A stretch of DNA of 64,000 nucleotides from Hysterangium stoloniferum (Eukaryota > Basidiomycota > Agaricomycetes > Hysterangiales > Hysterangiaceae). Below are positions 45,729 to 57,119 of this stretch, one piece after another. The stretch is from the NCBI GenBank assembly GCA_015178975.1, contig WHVD01000146.1, forward strand, positions 124,001-188,000, written 5' to 3'. Position numbers and translations under genes: made by a program. Below the pieces are notes generated by a model. The model ran no database searches, had not been told where the DNA came from, and saw only the letters and a program-made list of their open reading frames with translations. The first letter of the stretch is position 1. Every line of letters starts with the position of its first letter.

Positions 45729-46604
45729 TTATTTTGTGTCAGATAGTTGAAATGTAGGATGGAATTGACATTTAGACACATATATCTCTAGACCTAAAGG
45801 AAACTTTATGAGCTGCGGACGCAGCTGGATGCCCCAGTATGTTTTCTCGATAGTTGATGTACTACATGACAGAAGACTGGCTATACCAGCGTCAGTAGAA
45901 GAAACAAGATGCTTTACCCTTCCGAAACTAGCAGGCAAAATGCTTACCATGTGAGATGGCGAGGGTACAAGCAATATTAAGAATCTTGCTATGGATATAG
46001 AGATGCCCGCGGGCACCTCACAGTTGGCCCCTCGCAAGTTGGAGCTCAGAGGAACTGGAGCCTGGCAGTTACATGAGGATGTCTCCTCCCTAAATTCCAC
46101 ATTGTTGACTGCTTTTGGTGTGCGTAACTGCATTTCCACCCCATATGTGAGTTATATAGGGTTTTTTATTCAATTAAAGCTCTGAGAAGGTGAGTTGATA
46201 CACAGCGGCGCTACGAGGGCTTGCGACCTGTATAATACTTCACACAAAAAATTGGAGATTGATACATTTGGCGGAGACGTATTCCGGGAATATGGCGAAC
46301 TACGCTGATACTCCTGCATTCTTCCGACATTTATCACCACAGGACCCAGTTCCCCAAAGGCCGTGAGAGCATTCCCATGCATGACCAATGATACTAAGAA
46401 CCGAATAATAATGAATTAGCAAAATAAGTATATGACGCGAAACATTTCGCAAAACCGGGAGCTACCATTCGTGAACGCTAGGTTGTTCAACAGTAAGTAC
46501 TCATTTGAAGATTCCATAGAAACCCATTTGAAACCCCCATGTACCTGCCGGAATTCTCCGGTACGTACCTCTTGGTTATGAGATTGTGAAACCTTTAGAA
46601 ACAC
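45729..46604 (-). other. Conserved minus-strand frames, unit B
   Basis: Frames 46604-46416, 46388-46170 and 46139-45729 (136 codons, MEMQLRTPKAVNNVEFREE..) lie between the P450 and DUF6533 genes. In unit A the last one is broken by a deletion near 40385 (TCTCCCCC versus TCTCCTCCC). Whether this is a gene is unproven; no domain recognised. Confidence 0.3.
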
Positions 46605-47186
46605 CTACATCGCTTGAAAACAATGAATAGATGTTATCGCCAAGGAGTAGGAGGATGCCTCCGTACCCAGATCCGGTCTGAGTGCCAGATCCCGCCTATG
46701 CGACTACTCTACGCAAAGATTATATCATCAGTGGACTCTGAAAAACACCGCCAGTCGAATCCTCTCACTTTTGGCATATTTGTAACGTACCTTATCGTAC
46801 CTAGACATGCTTCCTTCAGGGAAATCTGGCTGTTTGCCTATGCCTCTAAGTTGACTGAAATAACAGTACCTTTTCATTACTGCAAAATCTATTAGAGACT
46901 CAGACCTTAACTTTTTACCAAGCCCCGACCCAACGCCACTCTCGCGATTAATGGATACCAGTGACACCTTTCATTTTCTGGTTAACACACCGTTACATGA
47001 CCATTTTATTGTTAATATGTGTGCTTATCATATACCTGAGCCCCACTTCTATTATGTCATAACCTCGATTTGGAATTAGGAAACGACGATAGTACTGCCC
47101 TTAATAGTTAACGATGGCTCGTGCCTAAAAGGTCCCATAATTTTTTTTAAATATGCGAAAGATTATATTGTGACTCGTGAGGATGA

Positions 47187-48709
47187 TTAAACCGTTGTCT
47201 TCGTCTGACTGCTGAATTGCATTGAAGTAATATTGCGTATCTGGTCGTCCGCCAATGTCTCGTCATTATCACCTATTTCTCCTGCGCGAGTATTGATGAT
47301 CATTCTCGAAACGGTCGTCATCACGAAGCCCCATATACAGCTGAGAGATCAAGGGCGGTGTCAGTCGGAGGGCTGTACTAATGAGTTAGCTACGTACTAT
47401 ATCCCCAAGAACATCTGGGTGGGCTAGGAAAGCGACAAGGAAAAAAATATCAAAGAAGGAAATCTTCAGATGACTCTAAAACCTACTATATCCAAAAACG
47501 CCATTATCAAGTTGAGAGCTCTCAAGGCTGGTCGCACAATCAATACCCATCGCCCTTGGAATTGTAATATACTCACCGATCGTCACCTACAATGGGTGAT
47601 CAATTTTTTTCCACGTAAATTTTGTGGAAGTAATATCGAGCACATACGGAAAAGAACATAAAACCATCGCGGTGAAGAACCTTCAACAACATTTCGTTGC
47701 CTTCTCGAGGGCGACTCAGAGCATTGTAAAGGACCAGTGTGCAGACAATAACTTCGAAGGAAAGCTAAACAATAATAGCATTCAGTTTGGGGATGGCATT
47801 GTCTACAAAACGAGGCACGAACGAGCCAAGCGTAGAGTCCCCGAAGCATATGTGGCCGGCTTGATAGTACGCACATACTAAACGTCTCATGAAAACAGAT
47901 GATAGCTAGAATGGTCAGGTTATTAATATGGCCTGATACGAATGAAATAACTTGGAGGCACGCACACCAAGCCTCGTGAGCCGTCAGTGCGAGGAGAACG
48001 ATGCATCCAACCTGAAAGACCACATAGCCAAAGAGCAACGAAAAGATGATATTCCGCCTTCCACCCCATAGTTGCCATAGTTTTAGAAGAATTAGCCCTT
48101 AAGAAACACCATATTAGTTAACGAGTTGGGCACAGTAAGGTAGAAGAGACCCACATTGGGAAATTGAAACAGAGAATCCGGCCAAAGTAAACACGGCCAT
48201 GGTCCACACTTTACAGCTGTTAATCGCCATTAATATATAATGTGTCAAGGAATTACAAAGAGAATAACGCACAACTGGCTGGAAGTTAGCTTGCATCGGC
48301 CCATCTAGACATGCATGTACTTACATTATCTGAAAGTCCACCAGTGTTGAGTCCACTTTGAGCTGCCAACCACAATATATTAAGGTCGGGGCTTGACACC
48401 ATATGTTCCCGAAGGGAACTCACTATGCATATTGACAACCAACACGACAGGGCCTACATACCGGTTGAGTAGAAAAGCCCGCTTCACGAAATTGGCACGA
48501 GATGGCCATATGAATTCTACTTCTTGCCTGAACGTCAGACAATGGTCCCAGAGTAGGATCACAAGCGCTGCCACTGAAATGGCATTGAAGCCTATAAACC
48601 ATAATGCGGCCTCAGACACGGTGGACTCACGGCTAACGTATCGAGACCAATACAAGACAGAAAATGCATCTATCTCTGACTGTGTCCATTGCGAAGTCTG
48701 CCGCTCCAT
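47187..48709 (-). CDS. DUF6533 domain multi-pass membrane protein
   Basis: Family of predicted seven-helix membrane proteins, very common in Agaricomycetes, function unknown. Start ATG 48709-48707 (MERQTSQWTQSEID). Exon 1 ends at 48631, intron 48630-48574, exon 2 from 48573 codes the DUF6533 core LAALVILLWDHCLTFRQEVE, FIWPSRANFVKRAFLLNRYV and GPVVLVVNM. Later exons give VWTMAVFTLAGFSVSI (helix), VVFQVGCIVLLALTAHEAW (helix), FEVIVCTLVLYNALSR followed by VLHRDGFMFFSV, typical of the family's C-terminal half, and the last exon FVMTTVSRMIINTRAGEI; stop TAA 47189-47187. One junction (near 48330-48240) does not splice cleanly in my reading, so a non-standard intron or a small defect is possible. 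Confidence 0.8.
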
Positions 48710-49752
48710 GTAGGAGCCACCAAGAATGGACAGCAAGTCAGGTTAGAACGTGGTTATCCCAATCGAAGGGGGGCGGGTCAAACCTCATCACGTCTTAAAA
48801 AATCTTTGATCGAAATGATTATTCTTAGCCAAATGGGTTGAGAAATAAGACTCGCCAATAGGAAAAATTGGTGGCACTCCGATTGACGGACCCGACCGAC
48901 CGCCAGGTACTTCGACGGAACTCGGGCCTTTGCTGTGCTGGGCCGATTAACTTGCCACATAAAAAGGCCGATTGGGACGAAAGGCCGGGGCGATCAAATC
49001 GCGCATTTTCACTTGTGTGTGCGAGCTGTAAATATTTTTTCAAATCGAGACTTGGCATGAGAATCGGTGGCACTGGCAGGCCGTTTTTGCTACAACTACA
49101 CTCATGCTTGCTTAGCGTCGTTTTGCTCAGGCCTGGATATCGATGCAGGTGGATACCGCTAGTGACGCATGATAAACGAACGAATAGAGATCATCTTCCC
49201 GTGTGGTCGCGTGCACATGTCGAGTAGTACGGAAGTCGGGTGCAGTCAAATCGCACATGATAGCGTGCGGTTCAAGTTCACCGTTCAGGGCGTACTTTCG
49301 TGGGGATTCACGGATCGCGACTCGGATGTATCCAGTGCGCTGTGGTAATTTTTTTCTCGCTGCCTATGAAGTAGCTACTGTTGTCTAGTGCACCGTTTGA
49401 TGGCCATCAACGGTGATCAAATATTTTCAATCGATCGCAATGTAAAAAGATTTGTGATGGTATTAGAATAGCCCTTACAGGCAGGACTCATATGTGGGAG
49501 CGAGCACTTCAAGTTGTTTGCGTCAAAAAATATCAACAAGTCGAATGGCGTTGTGTAGTAAATTTAAAATGTCGAATAGCAGCGTCAGATTATCATCTTC
49601 TGTCCATTCAATTTAAATATGACCTGCGGACAGTCCAACTTTCTCACTATATTATTCGCTTGCTGCGCCATCCACAGAGTACAGGAGCCATTGATGTACG
49701 GGTTCACAAGGCCGCCATACGCCTGGTCTCTACTCTTACACGATGTCCATCA
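48710..49752. other. Intergenic, DUF6533 promoter side
   Basis: No gene recognised. Frames at 48868-49227 and 49492-49812 lack motifs; the latter overlaps the end of the Shp1 gene in antisense. CpG content is normal. Confidence 0.4.
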
Positions 49753-51421
49753 TTAGAGCAGCCTCTGAACCACGACGCTGTTTTTCAAACCAGCCTGTTC
49801 AATAGTCTGTGAATCATCTTCTAGAACACGATTGGGGAATGTTGTTTGAATCGCGTAAGGAGTCGCAGATGACCCTGGCCTGGATCTACAACGAGATACA
49901 TTATATAGCGGTCGTGCGAGAGGGTAGGTCATACTATGGACGCACGCATTAATAAAGTTTCTAATGTCGCCGATAGTGTGGTGGAGGTTCATTCTAGCTA
50001 CAAGCCTGACGTAGACAGATGTAAGCTTCTTATATTGACCCTGTGAGCTTCGAATCGTACCGCGTTCCATCTGCCAGACGGACTTGGATGCTAGTCGTCG
50101 GTAGTGTCTGATCGACTTCAAAATGGGTAGAAAGATTCTCTCGTTCCACTGGAGCGATGGGAAAAGTGACGGGAAAAGTGACGGGAAAAGCGCCAGGGAT
50201 AGCTGTCCAGCACTGTCAGCTCTATGCATCATCACGGTAGAACGTTTAACATACACTGCATAGTTTGCGATACAGACAAAGAGTCTCCAAGCTCCGGAAC
50301 GGGTGCGCCAAGGCGATGTCCTTGTCCCTCAAAGGTACCCAGAGGGCGCTTTGGAGGTTCTACATAGTCATCGTTGAGACGACGCGTGACACGAAGCTCG
50401 ACCGGCTGGCCTATTCTAACATTAAGGAAGTGCGGAGGTGCATGTCTGTCCGTGCGACCTTAGATGGGTAAGGTTGACAATTATAAGTGAGTAGGTCGTA
50501 CCCTGCGTTGATCTCGTCGAGAAGCTGAGAGTTGCCAGGCTCATCGTATCTCATCAAAGGGCCATCCTCGACGCTGAATCCATCACGCCAAAAGGTGATA
50601 TGTCGTGTGGCGACTTCATCTTCATCAATACGCTGACTCCCAGCTGGAAAACATTAGCGCTTCCAAGTGAATTGTATTCCAATAATGTACTACCTTGTGG
50701 CGCATTGGGATCTGGTATAAATGACGACTCCACTTCATCAGAACCCAATTTATAGGCAGCACCAGAAAAGGGACCGGACTGGGAAGAAGAACCAGATGGC
50801 TGGGCGGCCGAACCGGCTCTAACAAAAAGTGAGTGATCGGGAAAAGGATAGCGTAGTATGGACATACTCGGCCGCCTTTCGAAGGATGTCACGGACAACA
50901 TTGTTTCCCGAGCGACGCTCTGGATTTTCAATGGATAAACCGCTATAACGGATGTCAGCTACGCTTGTACGATAGGAGTATATCGCAAACGTACCTTCTT
51001 TCGCCGCCCGCATACCAATTCTCTGCACCATCCTCCTCCGCTTCAGGGGCTTCTTCTTCTTCGTCATCACTTCCGTGATCCATACCACCAAAACTGCCAG
51101 GTCCTGGCGGTCCTGGGCCCATAGACGGGGCAGATGGGCCTGCGATGTCTCTGAGAGTGGCGAAACGCCCGCCTGCTCGAACGGAACTAATATAAAATTA
51201 AAATGTTTAGCTCAATTGCGAAAATGTAATCCCAATAGTAAAGACCTCGAGGTTGGCCCTCTTCCTGAGGTGCCGCCTCCCATTCTTCCTGACGAGCCAA
51301 CACTAGAATCATTGTCCCTACCGCCCGATCGATTCCATTCTGCTGGAAGTGGCTCAACAGGCCCTGAGCCTCCTAATGAGAAACCACCCCTGGTTCGGTT
51401 TTGGTCATTGGGTTCGGACAT
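49753..51421 (-). CDS. Shp1/p47-like Cdc48 adaptor (SEP and UBX domains)
   Basis: Cofactor of the Cdc48/p97 AAA ATPase in ubiquitin-dependent and membrane-fusion processes. Start ATG 51421-51419 ([14 protein letters not shown]). Exons: 51421-51246, 51186-50995, 50942-50867, 50818-50694, 50643-50502, 50458 to about 50280, then three more to the TAA at 49755-49753. Features in order: acidic stretch [24 protein letters not shown] and [14 protein letters not shown] domain ([33 protein letters not shown]); a VTFP repeat; UBX domain ([57 protein letters not shown], ending VVVQRLL). No N-terminal UBA domain is coded at this start. It shares a 107-bp upstream region with the divergent methyltransferase gene. 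Confidence 0.9.
50156..50195. repeat. 12-bp tandem repeat in the Shp1 coding exon
   Basis: GACGGGAAAAGT repeated about three times; on the minus strand in frame it codes PVTFPVTFP just upstream of the UBX domain, so unit changes would keep the frame. Confidence 0.8.
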
Positions 51422-51528
51422 TGCGGGAAAGCGTGTAAACAAGAGGGATGCGTGGGCTGGAGTGGTTGGATGACGTAATAGCTTCCGCGCCTCCACAAGT
51501 TTTTTTAAAGACAGGAAAGTCTCCAAGA
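51422..51528. promoter_or_regulatory. Shared divergent promoter, Shp1 / EFM5
   Basis: Only 107 bp separate the two start codons (51421 minus, 51529 plus), so both genes must be driven from this interval or from inside each other. No certain TATA box or named motif. Confidence 0.6.
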
Positions 51529-52603
51529 ATGGGCGACGCCGAAGCTCAACTTTTCCAACCAAATTCTCGGCGCTCCAAGGAGTCAGTCTCGGACGAAGAG
51601 GACAGTTCAGACGATGAACTTTTAACGTTAAGCGCATCTACCCTTAGCGCTCTCACCGATTTTCTAGACGAGCAAACAGCTGCCCGGGAGGCATTGGCGT
51701 CCCTAGCTGCTCGATCTTCCCCTTCAGCTGAAGTATCATCAGAGGATGCTGACATAGATGGAGCCAAACCATCATCAAAACCAACCGCGCTGTCTGCGCA
51801 TAAATTCAAGGAGATTTTCAAGTGAGGGCCCTTCTCCAAGGCTAACTGGCATGTTGACATCCCTCCTCAGAGAAAATTGGCAACTCAGTCAATTTTGGTA
51901 CAGTAAAGGTCTGGTACAAGAGCTATCGAACTGTAACGCATGTCTTCAATGGATATACAGATACCACAGAGCGGCTTGCGAGTGGGCTCATAAAGGTATG
52001 CCCTCCCAACGCTCGAGTTACTTTCATAAGCTGTCCCACGGCCTACGTCGTATTCCAAGTGCGTGCATTTTCTCATCCTTATATCATGCTTCTCACGCCA
52101 CACCTCAGGAAACTGCACTCTCATCACAACATGCGACCCTATTAGAGTATGATACTCGCTTCGCGATTTTCGCTGGCACGAATTTTATTCATTACGATTT
52201 CAACGAGCCATTGTCATTTGCAGGCTTAGATGAGCTCCGTCATTCTCAAGATGTACTGATAGTTGACCCGCCATATCATAACGAGGTTGGCCGAAACATT
52301 TATGTTTTTGCTGCCTTTTTGATATTAAATCAATACATTTTATTGCAGGACACTCAGGGTAAAGTCGCTTTGACTGTGGCCCATTTATTATATCCAAAAG
52401 GGAAGCTAATTCTTCTAACCGGTCTATCCCTCCAACACAAAATTGCCAAGATATTTGATTTACCTAATATCCCTAAATTGAAGAGGCGAAGCTTTGTTAT
52501 AGAACATGATGGCGTTGGGCGATTAGAAACGCCTTGCGTATGCTGGGTAGGAGGTGGGCCAGAAGAGCATGACGAGGCGGCGTTTGGGAACGTCGTTTAT
52601 TGA
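51529..52603 (+). CDS. EFM5: EFM5-like eEF1A lysine methyltransferase
   Basis: Class I (N6-adenine-type fold) methyltransferase that modifies a lysine of translation factor eEF1A; human homologue EEF1AKMT1/N6AMT2. Exons 51529-51821, 51871-51902, 51961-52058, 52109-52285, 52349-52603, every junction GT..AG and in frame; stop TGA 52601-52603. N-terminus is Ser/Asp/Glu-rich with LSASTLSALTDFLDEQ; family signature ENWQLSQFWY spans an intron; ISCPTAYVVFQ; LLEYDTRF; FIHYDFNEPL; the catalytic VDPPYHNE (DPPY); then LLTGLSL. Length about 285 residues is near the family norm. Convergent with RRP42 350 bp downstream. Confidence 0.92.
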
Positions 52604-52951
52604 GAAAGTTTTTGTAATTGTTAGAGCCGAAGGTGGAGCCGCCAGTTGAGATTCTTGAGATTCTCAATCTGGTAATAAGTTGCGAAGAATATAGTCAAGC
52701 GCCAGGAATCACCTGAAGGAAACGAGGAAAATTATAAATACAGTGTGGTAAGAGCCAATTTGTAGACTGGGAATTCCCAAAAATTTTGTGGGGTCGCAAA
52801 CACGACCTTAAACGCCATAATACCAAAAGCTAAAACATCTTGCATGACTGTACACGAATAACCCAAATTCAGATCCGGATGAAATTCTGGCCACACTCAG
52901 AAGCTGGATTGCTGGTCGCTATTTTGTTCTGGATATACAGACGATTAGGTA

Positions 52952-54021
52952 TCACTGCTGCAGAGAGTCACTTTGTAACTTTGCATGTAGCGTTTTTGTG
53001 AGGGCCATGGCATATTTCTGTCCCGCCTTGATAAAATATTTATGAAGGATAGAAACGACAAAGGAACAAAGCATACCTCCACTAACGATTTGAACTCGGA
53101 AGGTGCAATTTCCCCAGACCCAATTAAACGTGTACCTTGTAGCAGGGGTTTCTGAGAGTTTGGGCATGAGAAGATAAGGAGTAGACGTAAAGGAACAGCT
53201 GCATCCTCTCGTGGATCTGCATCCAGGAAATGTTTCGACGATATCTGGAAATGACACACTTTAGTGTTATGCTTAACAGGGCATTAAAGAAATCTTCTAA
53301 CAAGATTTAGTGTTATACAAACGGGCCATCGATCTCTTCCGTCGAGGATATCCCCTTCAGTCCAATAGTCTTTGAGCTCAAAATCGGCTGCTTGCGCTGC
53401 CTGCCGTGTGTCAAGACCAGATTCGTCCATGGCGTCCCCAGATGTCCTTTGAGGCGCCCTGTATTCAATAGCCCGTGTTATGGGGACATGCGTATCCCAT
53501 AGTGCAGCTCGCGCAGCCATAAACAACACGTCGTAAATATTGCCCACGTCTGAAATGACTATACAATCAAGATTCAATAGCCACGACCGTTTGTGGGGTA
53601 ATATGGAAAGGTTCGACGGGCGAAGAGAGCTGTGTCCTAAAGTAGAATTAAGCAGCTGTGAAAGGTCATACTGGATGTCGTCTATCGCAGCGGATGAAAG
53701 GTGTGGATACGCGGATAAGGAGCTATCTGTCTCGTGAGTAGCCGTAATAGAACGCGTCACATGAACTGACCATGAAACCGCACAAAAAATACGTCCTCCA
53801 TCGATGCCGTCAATGCTTTCAACATCTTCGACTTCCAGTTTGCACGCAGCCACGATTTCCGTCCCACCTACATTAACACGAGCGCTGCCATTGGCCTGTG
53901 CTATAATGCCGGTTTCGAGAAATATTGACCGATAATCCCACAAACTACGTCCATCTGCACGTAATGGTGCATCAGAGAGGAGTGAAGATTGAATATACGA
54001 TTTTTCAGACTTTGAAGTCAT
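52952..54021 (-). CDS. RRP42: RNA exosome subunit RRP42-like (RNase PH fold)
   Basis: Ring subunit of the nuclear and cytoplasmic RNA exosome; PH-ring subunits of this type are not catalytic in eukaryotes. Start ATG 54021-54019 (MTSKSEKSYIQSSLL). Motifs: LRADGRSLWDYRSIFLETG, QANGSARVNVGGTEIV, SAYPHLSSAAIDDIQYDLSQ, LRPSNLSILPHKRSW, ALWDTHVPITR. An intron follows TLNL (donor near 53304, acceptor near 53243); the next exon gives HFLDADPREDAAVPLRLLL and LIGSGEIAPSEFKSLVE; a last exon starting GQKYAMALTK ends at TGA 52954-52952. A 50-base stretch before SAYPHL (VHVTRSITATHETD) is open but not typical and might be a retained intron. Divergent from the dehydrogenase gene. Confidence 0.88.
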
Positions 54022-54250
54022 TTTGTGTGACGGTCACACGTGCACGTCTTGTGTTTTGGACTGACCCTGGTTGGGCCTGTAACAAAATTTCTACTTCCGG
54101 GTATCATATCGCGCACTGCTGATCAGTGAACACTCAACATCAGTGCTTCGTCTAGGCGGTTCGTTCCCACTATCAATTCAGTTCCCCTGAGCCCCCTTGA
54201 CTACCGACGAACGCGCTATTCATAGCGAAGCCCAACACTGATTTCTTGAA
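54022..54250. promoter_or_regulatory. Shared divergent promoter, RRP42 / D2HGDH
   Basis: 229 bp between opposite start codons. Contains a GTGACGGTCACACGTGCACG stretch near 54028 with a CACGTG E-box-like core and a GTGACGGTCAC palindrome; binding factor unknown. Confidence 0.55.
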
Positions 54251-56278
54251 ATGCCTTTTCGTGTCTTGGCGATGCAGAGAATTGGAAGGCGACAAAAACT
54301 TTTTAATATTTGTATTGCGGAACCCACCGTGCCTTCGTTCTGGCGTATTCCGGCAAGAAGCTATGCCCAACCAGCACGACCTATGAAAAACGAAGGATGT
54401 AAGACACCAACACGAGGAATGTACCATGCAGTGACGCTTGAGGACGTTAATGCACTGGGCGCCCTTTTGTCGACCCCGACTTCGCTATTAACTAGCATCG
54501 AAGGCTAGTGAACCCATCCGCGTGCGCAAATTTGGCGGCTCTGACAATCTCGCAGGGCATAATTTGGAAACACAGACTGTTTCTCAAGACGAGCTTTTAT
54601 CATACAATACAGATTGGATGGGGAAGTATCAGGGCAAATCCAAGGTTGTGATAAAACCGAAGTCTACGGAGGAAGTCAGTGCCATAGTGAAATATTGTGC
54701 GGACAAAAATATTGCCATTGTCCCACAAGGCGGAAACACCGGTCTAGTTGGTCAGTTCGCGGCATACTGTTGTGCTCTTGTCTAATCGAATACGAAGGCG
54801 GGGGTGTCCCGGTTTTCGACGAGATAATCCTGAACCTTGGAAATATGAATAAAATCAGAAATTTTGATCCAGTCTCAGGAATCGTGACTTGCGATGCTGG
54901 CATTGTTCTACAGGTTCTAGACAATTACCTTGCGGAGTCTGGTTATACCGTACCGCTGGATTTAGGTGCCAAAGGCAGGTTCGTGGCGCCATCTACTGCC
55001 ATTATCGTTATAAACAGTGCCTTAGTTGTCAAATTGGTGGGAATATCGCCACGAATGCTGGCGGCTTGCGAGTGATTAGATACGGGTCATTGCGTGGCAC
55101 CGTTCTCGGAATTGAAGCCGTACTCGCAGATGGGCGCATTTTGAATTGTTTAAAAACGCTCAGGAAAGATAATACCGGACTAGACCTGAAGCAGCTATTT
55201 ATCGGTAGCGAGGGCAGTCTTGGAATAATCACGGGTGTCTCGATTCTGGCAGCGCCTCGGCTGGCAGTAAGAGAATTGATTTATGTCAGGTATTGACTAT
55301 CATAATCGTTTCTTGTCATTTTTCAGGCCAAGAATGTTGCTGTCTTTGCGCTCAACTCATATCAAGCAATCGAACAAACTTTTGTCAAGACACGGCGGCA
55401 TTTAGGCGAAATTCTCTCAGCTTTCGAATTTTTTGATCAAGCTGGCCATAGGATTCAACAAGCTCATGCTACCAATCCGAAAAAGATTTTTGAGACCGGT
55501 GGCGACAGCCCCTTCTTTGCTCTAGTGGAAACAACAGGAAGCAACAAAGATCACGATGACGAGGTGTGTGTTTTAAACGAGTCCTGGACTCCACCTAATC
55601 TTGCGAAATAGAAATTGGCATCTCTCCTTGAGGATCTACTCGAGTCGAAGACCATTGTAGACGGGGTATTGGCGCAAGATGCCACACAATTCGCCTCGAT
55701 ATGGGAACTAAGGGAGCTGATAACCGAAGCAGCTGGTAAAACAGGGAAGGTATTCAAATATGACGTTTCTCTCCCAACGTCAGCTATGTACGAGGTAGTG
55801 GACGCTACTCGGAGCCATTTAAACAGCCTGGGACTCTACAAGGGCGAAGGAAAAGACGGTGTAGTCAAATCCGTCATTGGATTCGGCCATTTTGGAGATG
55901 GTACGTTTGACAGTACATTGGTATCGAGCCTGTTTGGTTTGGTCTAACGCCTTGGTAGGAAACATACATTTGAACGTCATTGCAGATTCATATGCACCAG
56001 AAGTTCAGAGCGCCCTAGAGCCATGGGTCTACCGATTTGTCTCCAAGCGACATGGGTCAATTAGTGCCGAGTGGGTTTTCTCATTTTCTCGATCTTCCCT
56101 GTATTGTTGTTGTATTGATTGCTTTGGCAGACACGGGCTCGGGTTACAGAAAACGGGTTATATTTTCTTGGCTCAGGACATATCGAATGTGGGGATTATG
56201 CGCCGAATAAAACACAATTTGGACCCTGGAAATATTTTAAACCCTTACAAGTTTGTTCAACCTAAAAAAATGCCGTGA
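54251..56278 (+). CDS. D-2-hydroxyglutarate dehydrogenase, mitochondrial (FAD)
   Basis: FAD enzyme oxidising D-2-hydroxyglutarate to 2-oxoglutarate (Dld2/D2HGDH family; related D-lactate dehydrogenases are the alternative). Arg-rich, Ser-containing N-terminus fits a mitochondrial presequence. FAD-binding motifs: [102 protein letters not shown]-terminal domain: [27 protein letters not shown] (GHxGDGNxH, metal site), [21 protein letters not shown]. Introns near 54758, 54977, 55290, 55565, 55899, 56069 keep frame. The first junction (about 54504-54554) only keeps frame if a GC donor is used (AAG/GCTAGT). Stop TGA 56276-56278. Confidence 0.9.
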
Positions 56279-57119
56279 GTATCCGCCCATTACAATGGCG
56301 TGATTATTTACCTTGCATGATTTAGTCATGCTCGCACCAAAGATAAGATCGCACACTCTATTGAAGAAGAAAAATAGTTTTTGCTGGAAAAAATGCTCCG
56401 CGCAAGGCCGAATGCAGTATGGCTGATGCACTAGTTCTAATATTAGGCAGAGGATTCCCGCACATACTCAAGCTGTCCATCACGCATTATGCTCCCCCAC
56501 ATCGATTTCACCATATTAAACTCGTAGCACAACCCTATAGATTTAATTACGTTTGCGTTTGGCACGAAAGTAAGATGCCTTCTTACAGATATGAATTGGA
56601 CAGCTATGTGATATTAATATTATCGGGATGTGTGCAAAACAATGAAGCGTATGGGCGTTAACTAACTCCAGCTTGTTCACTATAGTTACAAGGATGCTGT
56701 GCAGCATAACTATATTAAGAAAGTAAGTACAATAATATTTGCACTCAGGACTGGAAATCGATAAGCCATGCTCAAACTTAGCCCACGATAATGATAGGTC
56801 TGTGGTCTCGCTTAGATGGATGCTCCGTTGAAAAGAAGCCTGATTTGAAAAATGTAAACTCCGACATGAACATCCCTTCAACTTGTAATACCATTCTTTA
56901 TCGGACTTCAGCAAGTATTTTTTAATTGTTTACAGTTAGATTATTGCCATAAGCTTCAATTTCGACTGAAGATCTACCCGTGTTTGATGATAAGCAAATG
57001 TCCGCCGACCCGTTACGGAGCGCATTTTGGGTCCGGTTGACATCGGACTCGGAGAGAAGGCTAGAAAATTATTGACGAGGCATGAACGCTCGATACTTGC
57101 ATCATTCTCTCCTACTCCC
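56279..57119. other. Intergenic
   Basis: No gene recognised. Frames at 56419-56661 (plus) and 56543-56914 (minus) lack motifs. The reading of the next gene is also open upstream to an ATG at 57027. Confidence 0.4.

Larger units (their letters stand above)
43008..48494. repeat. Segmental duplication unit B
   Basis: Second copy of the 5.5-kb unit, starting about 150 bp after unit A ends. It continues past 48494 into the rest of the intact DUF6533 gene, so unit B is the source or the longer original at that end. Confidence 0.92.

Noticed and set aside
49203..49300. Possible tRNA gene (GGTTCAAGTTC box B-like sequence near 49269)
   Set aside because: No matching box A at the right distance and no cloverleaf could be drawn.
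57027..57119. Upstream ATG of the adenylate-forming reductase
   Set aside because: In frame and possible, but the extra 31 residues have no family resemblance, while a start at 57120 gives a typical N-terminus; kept as an alternative only.
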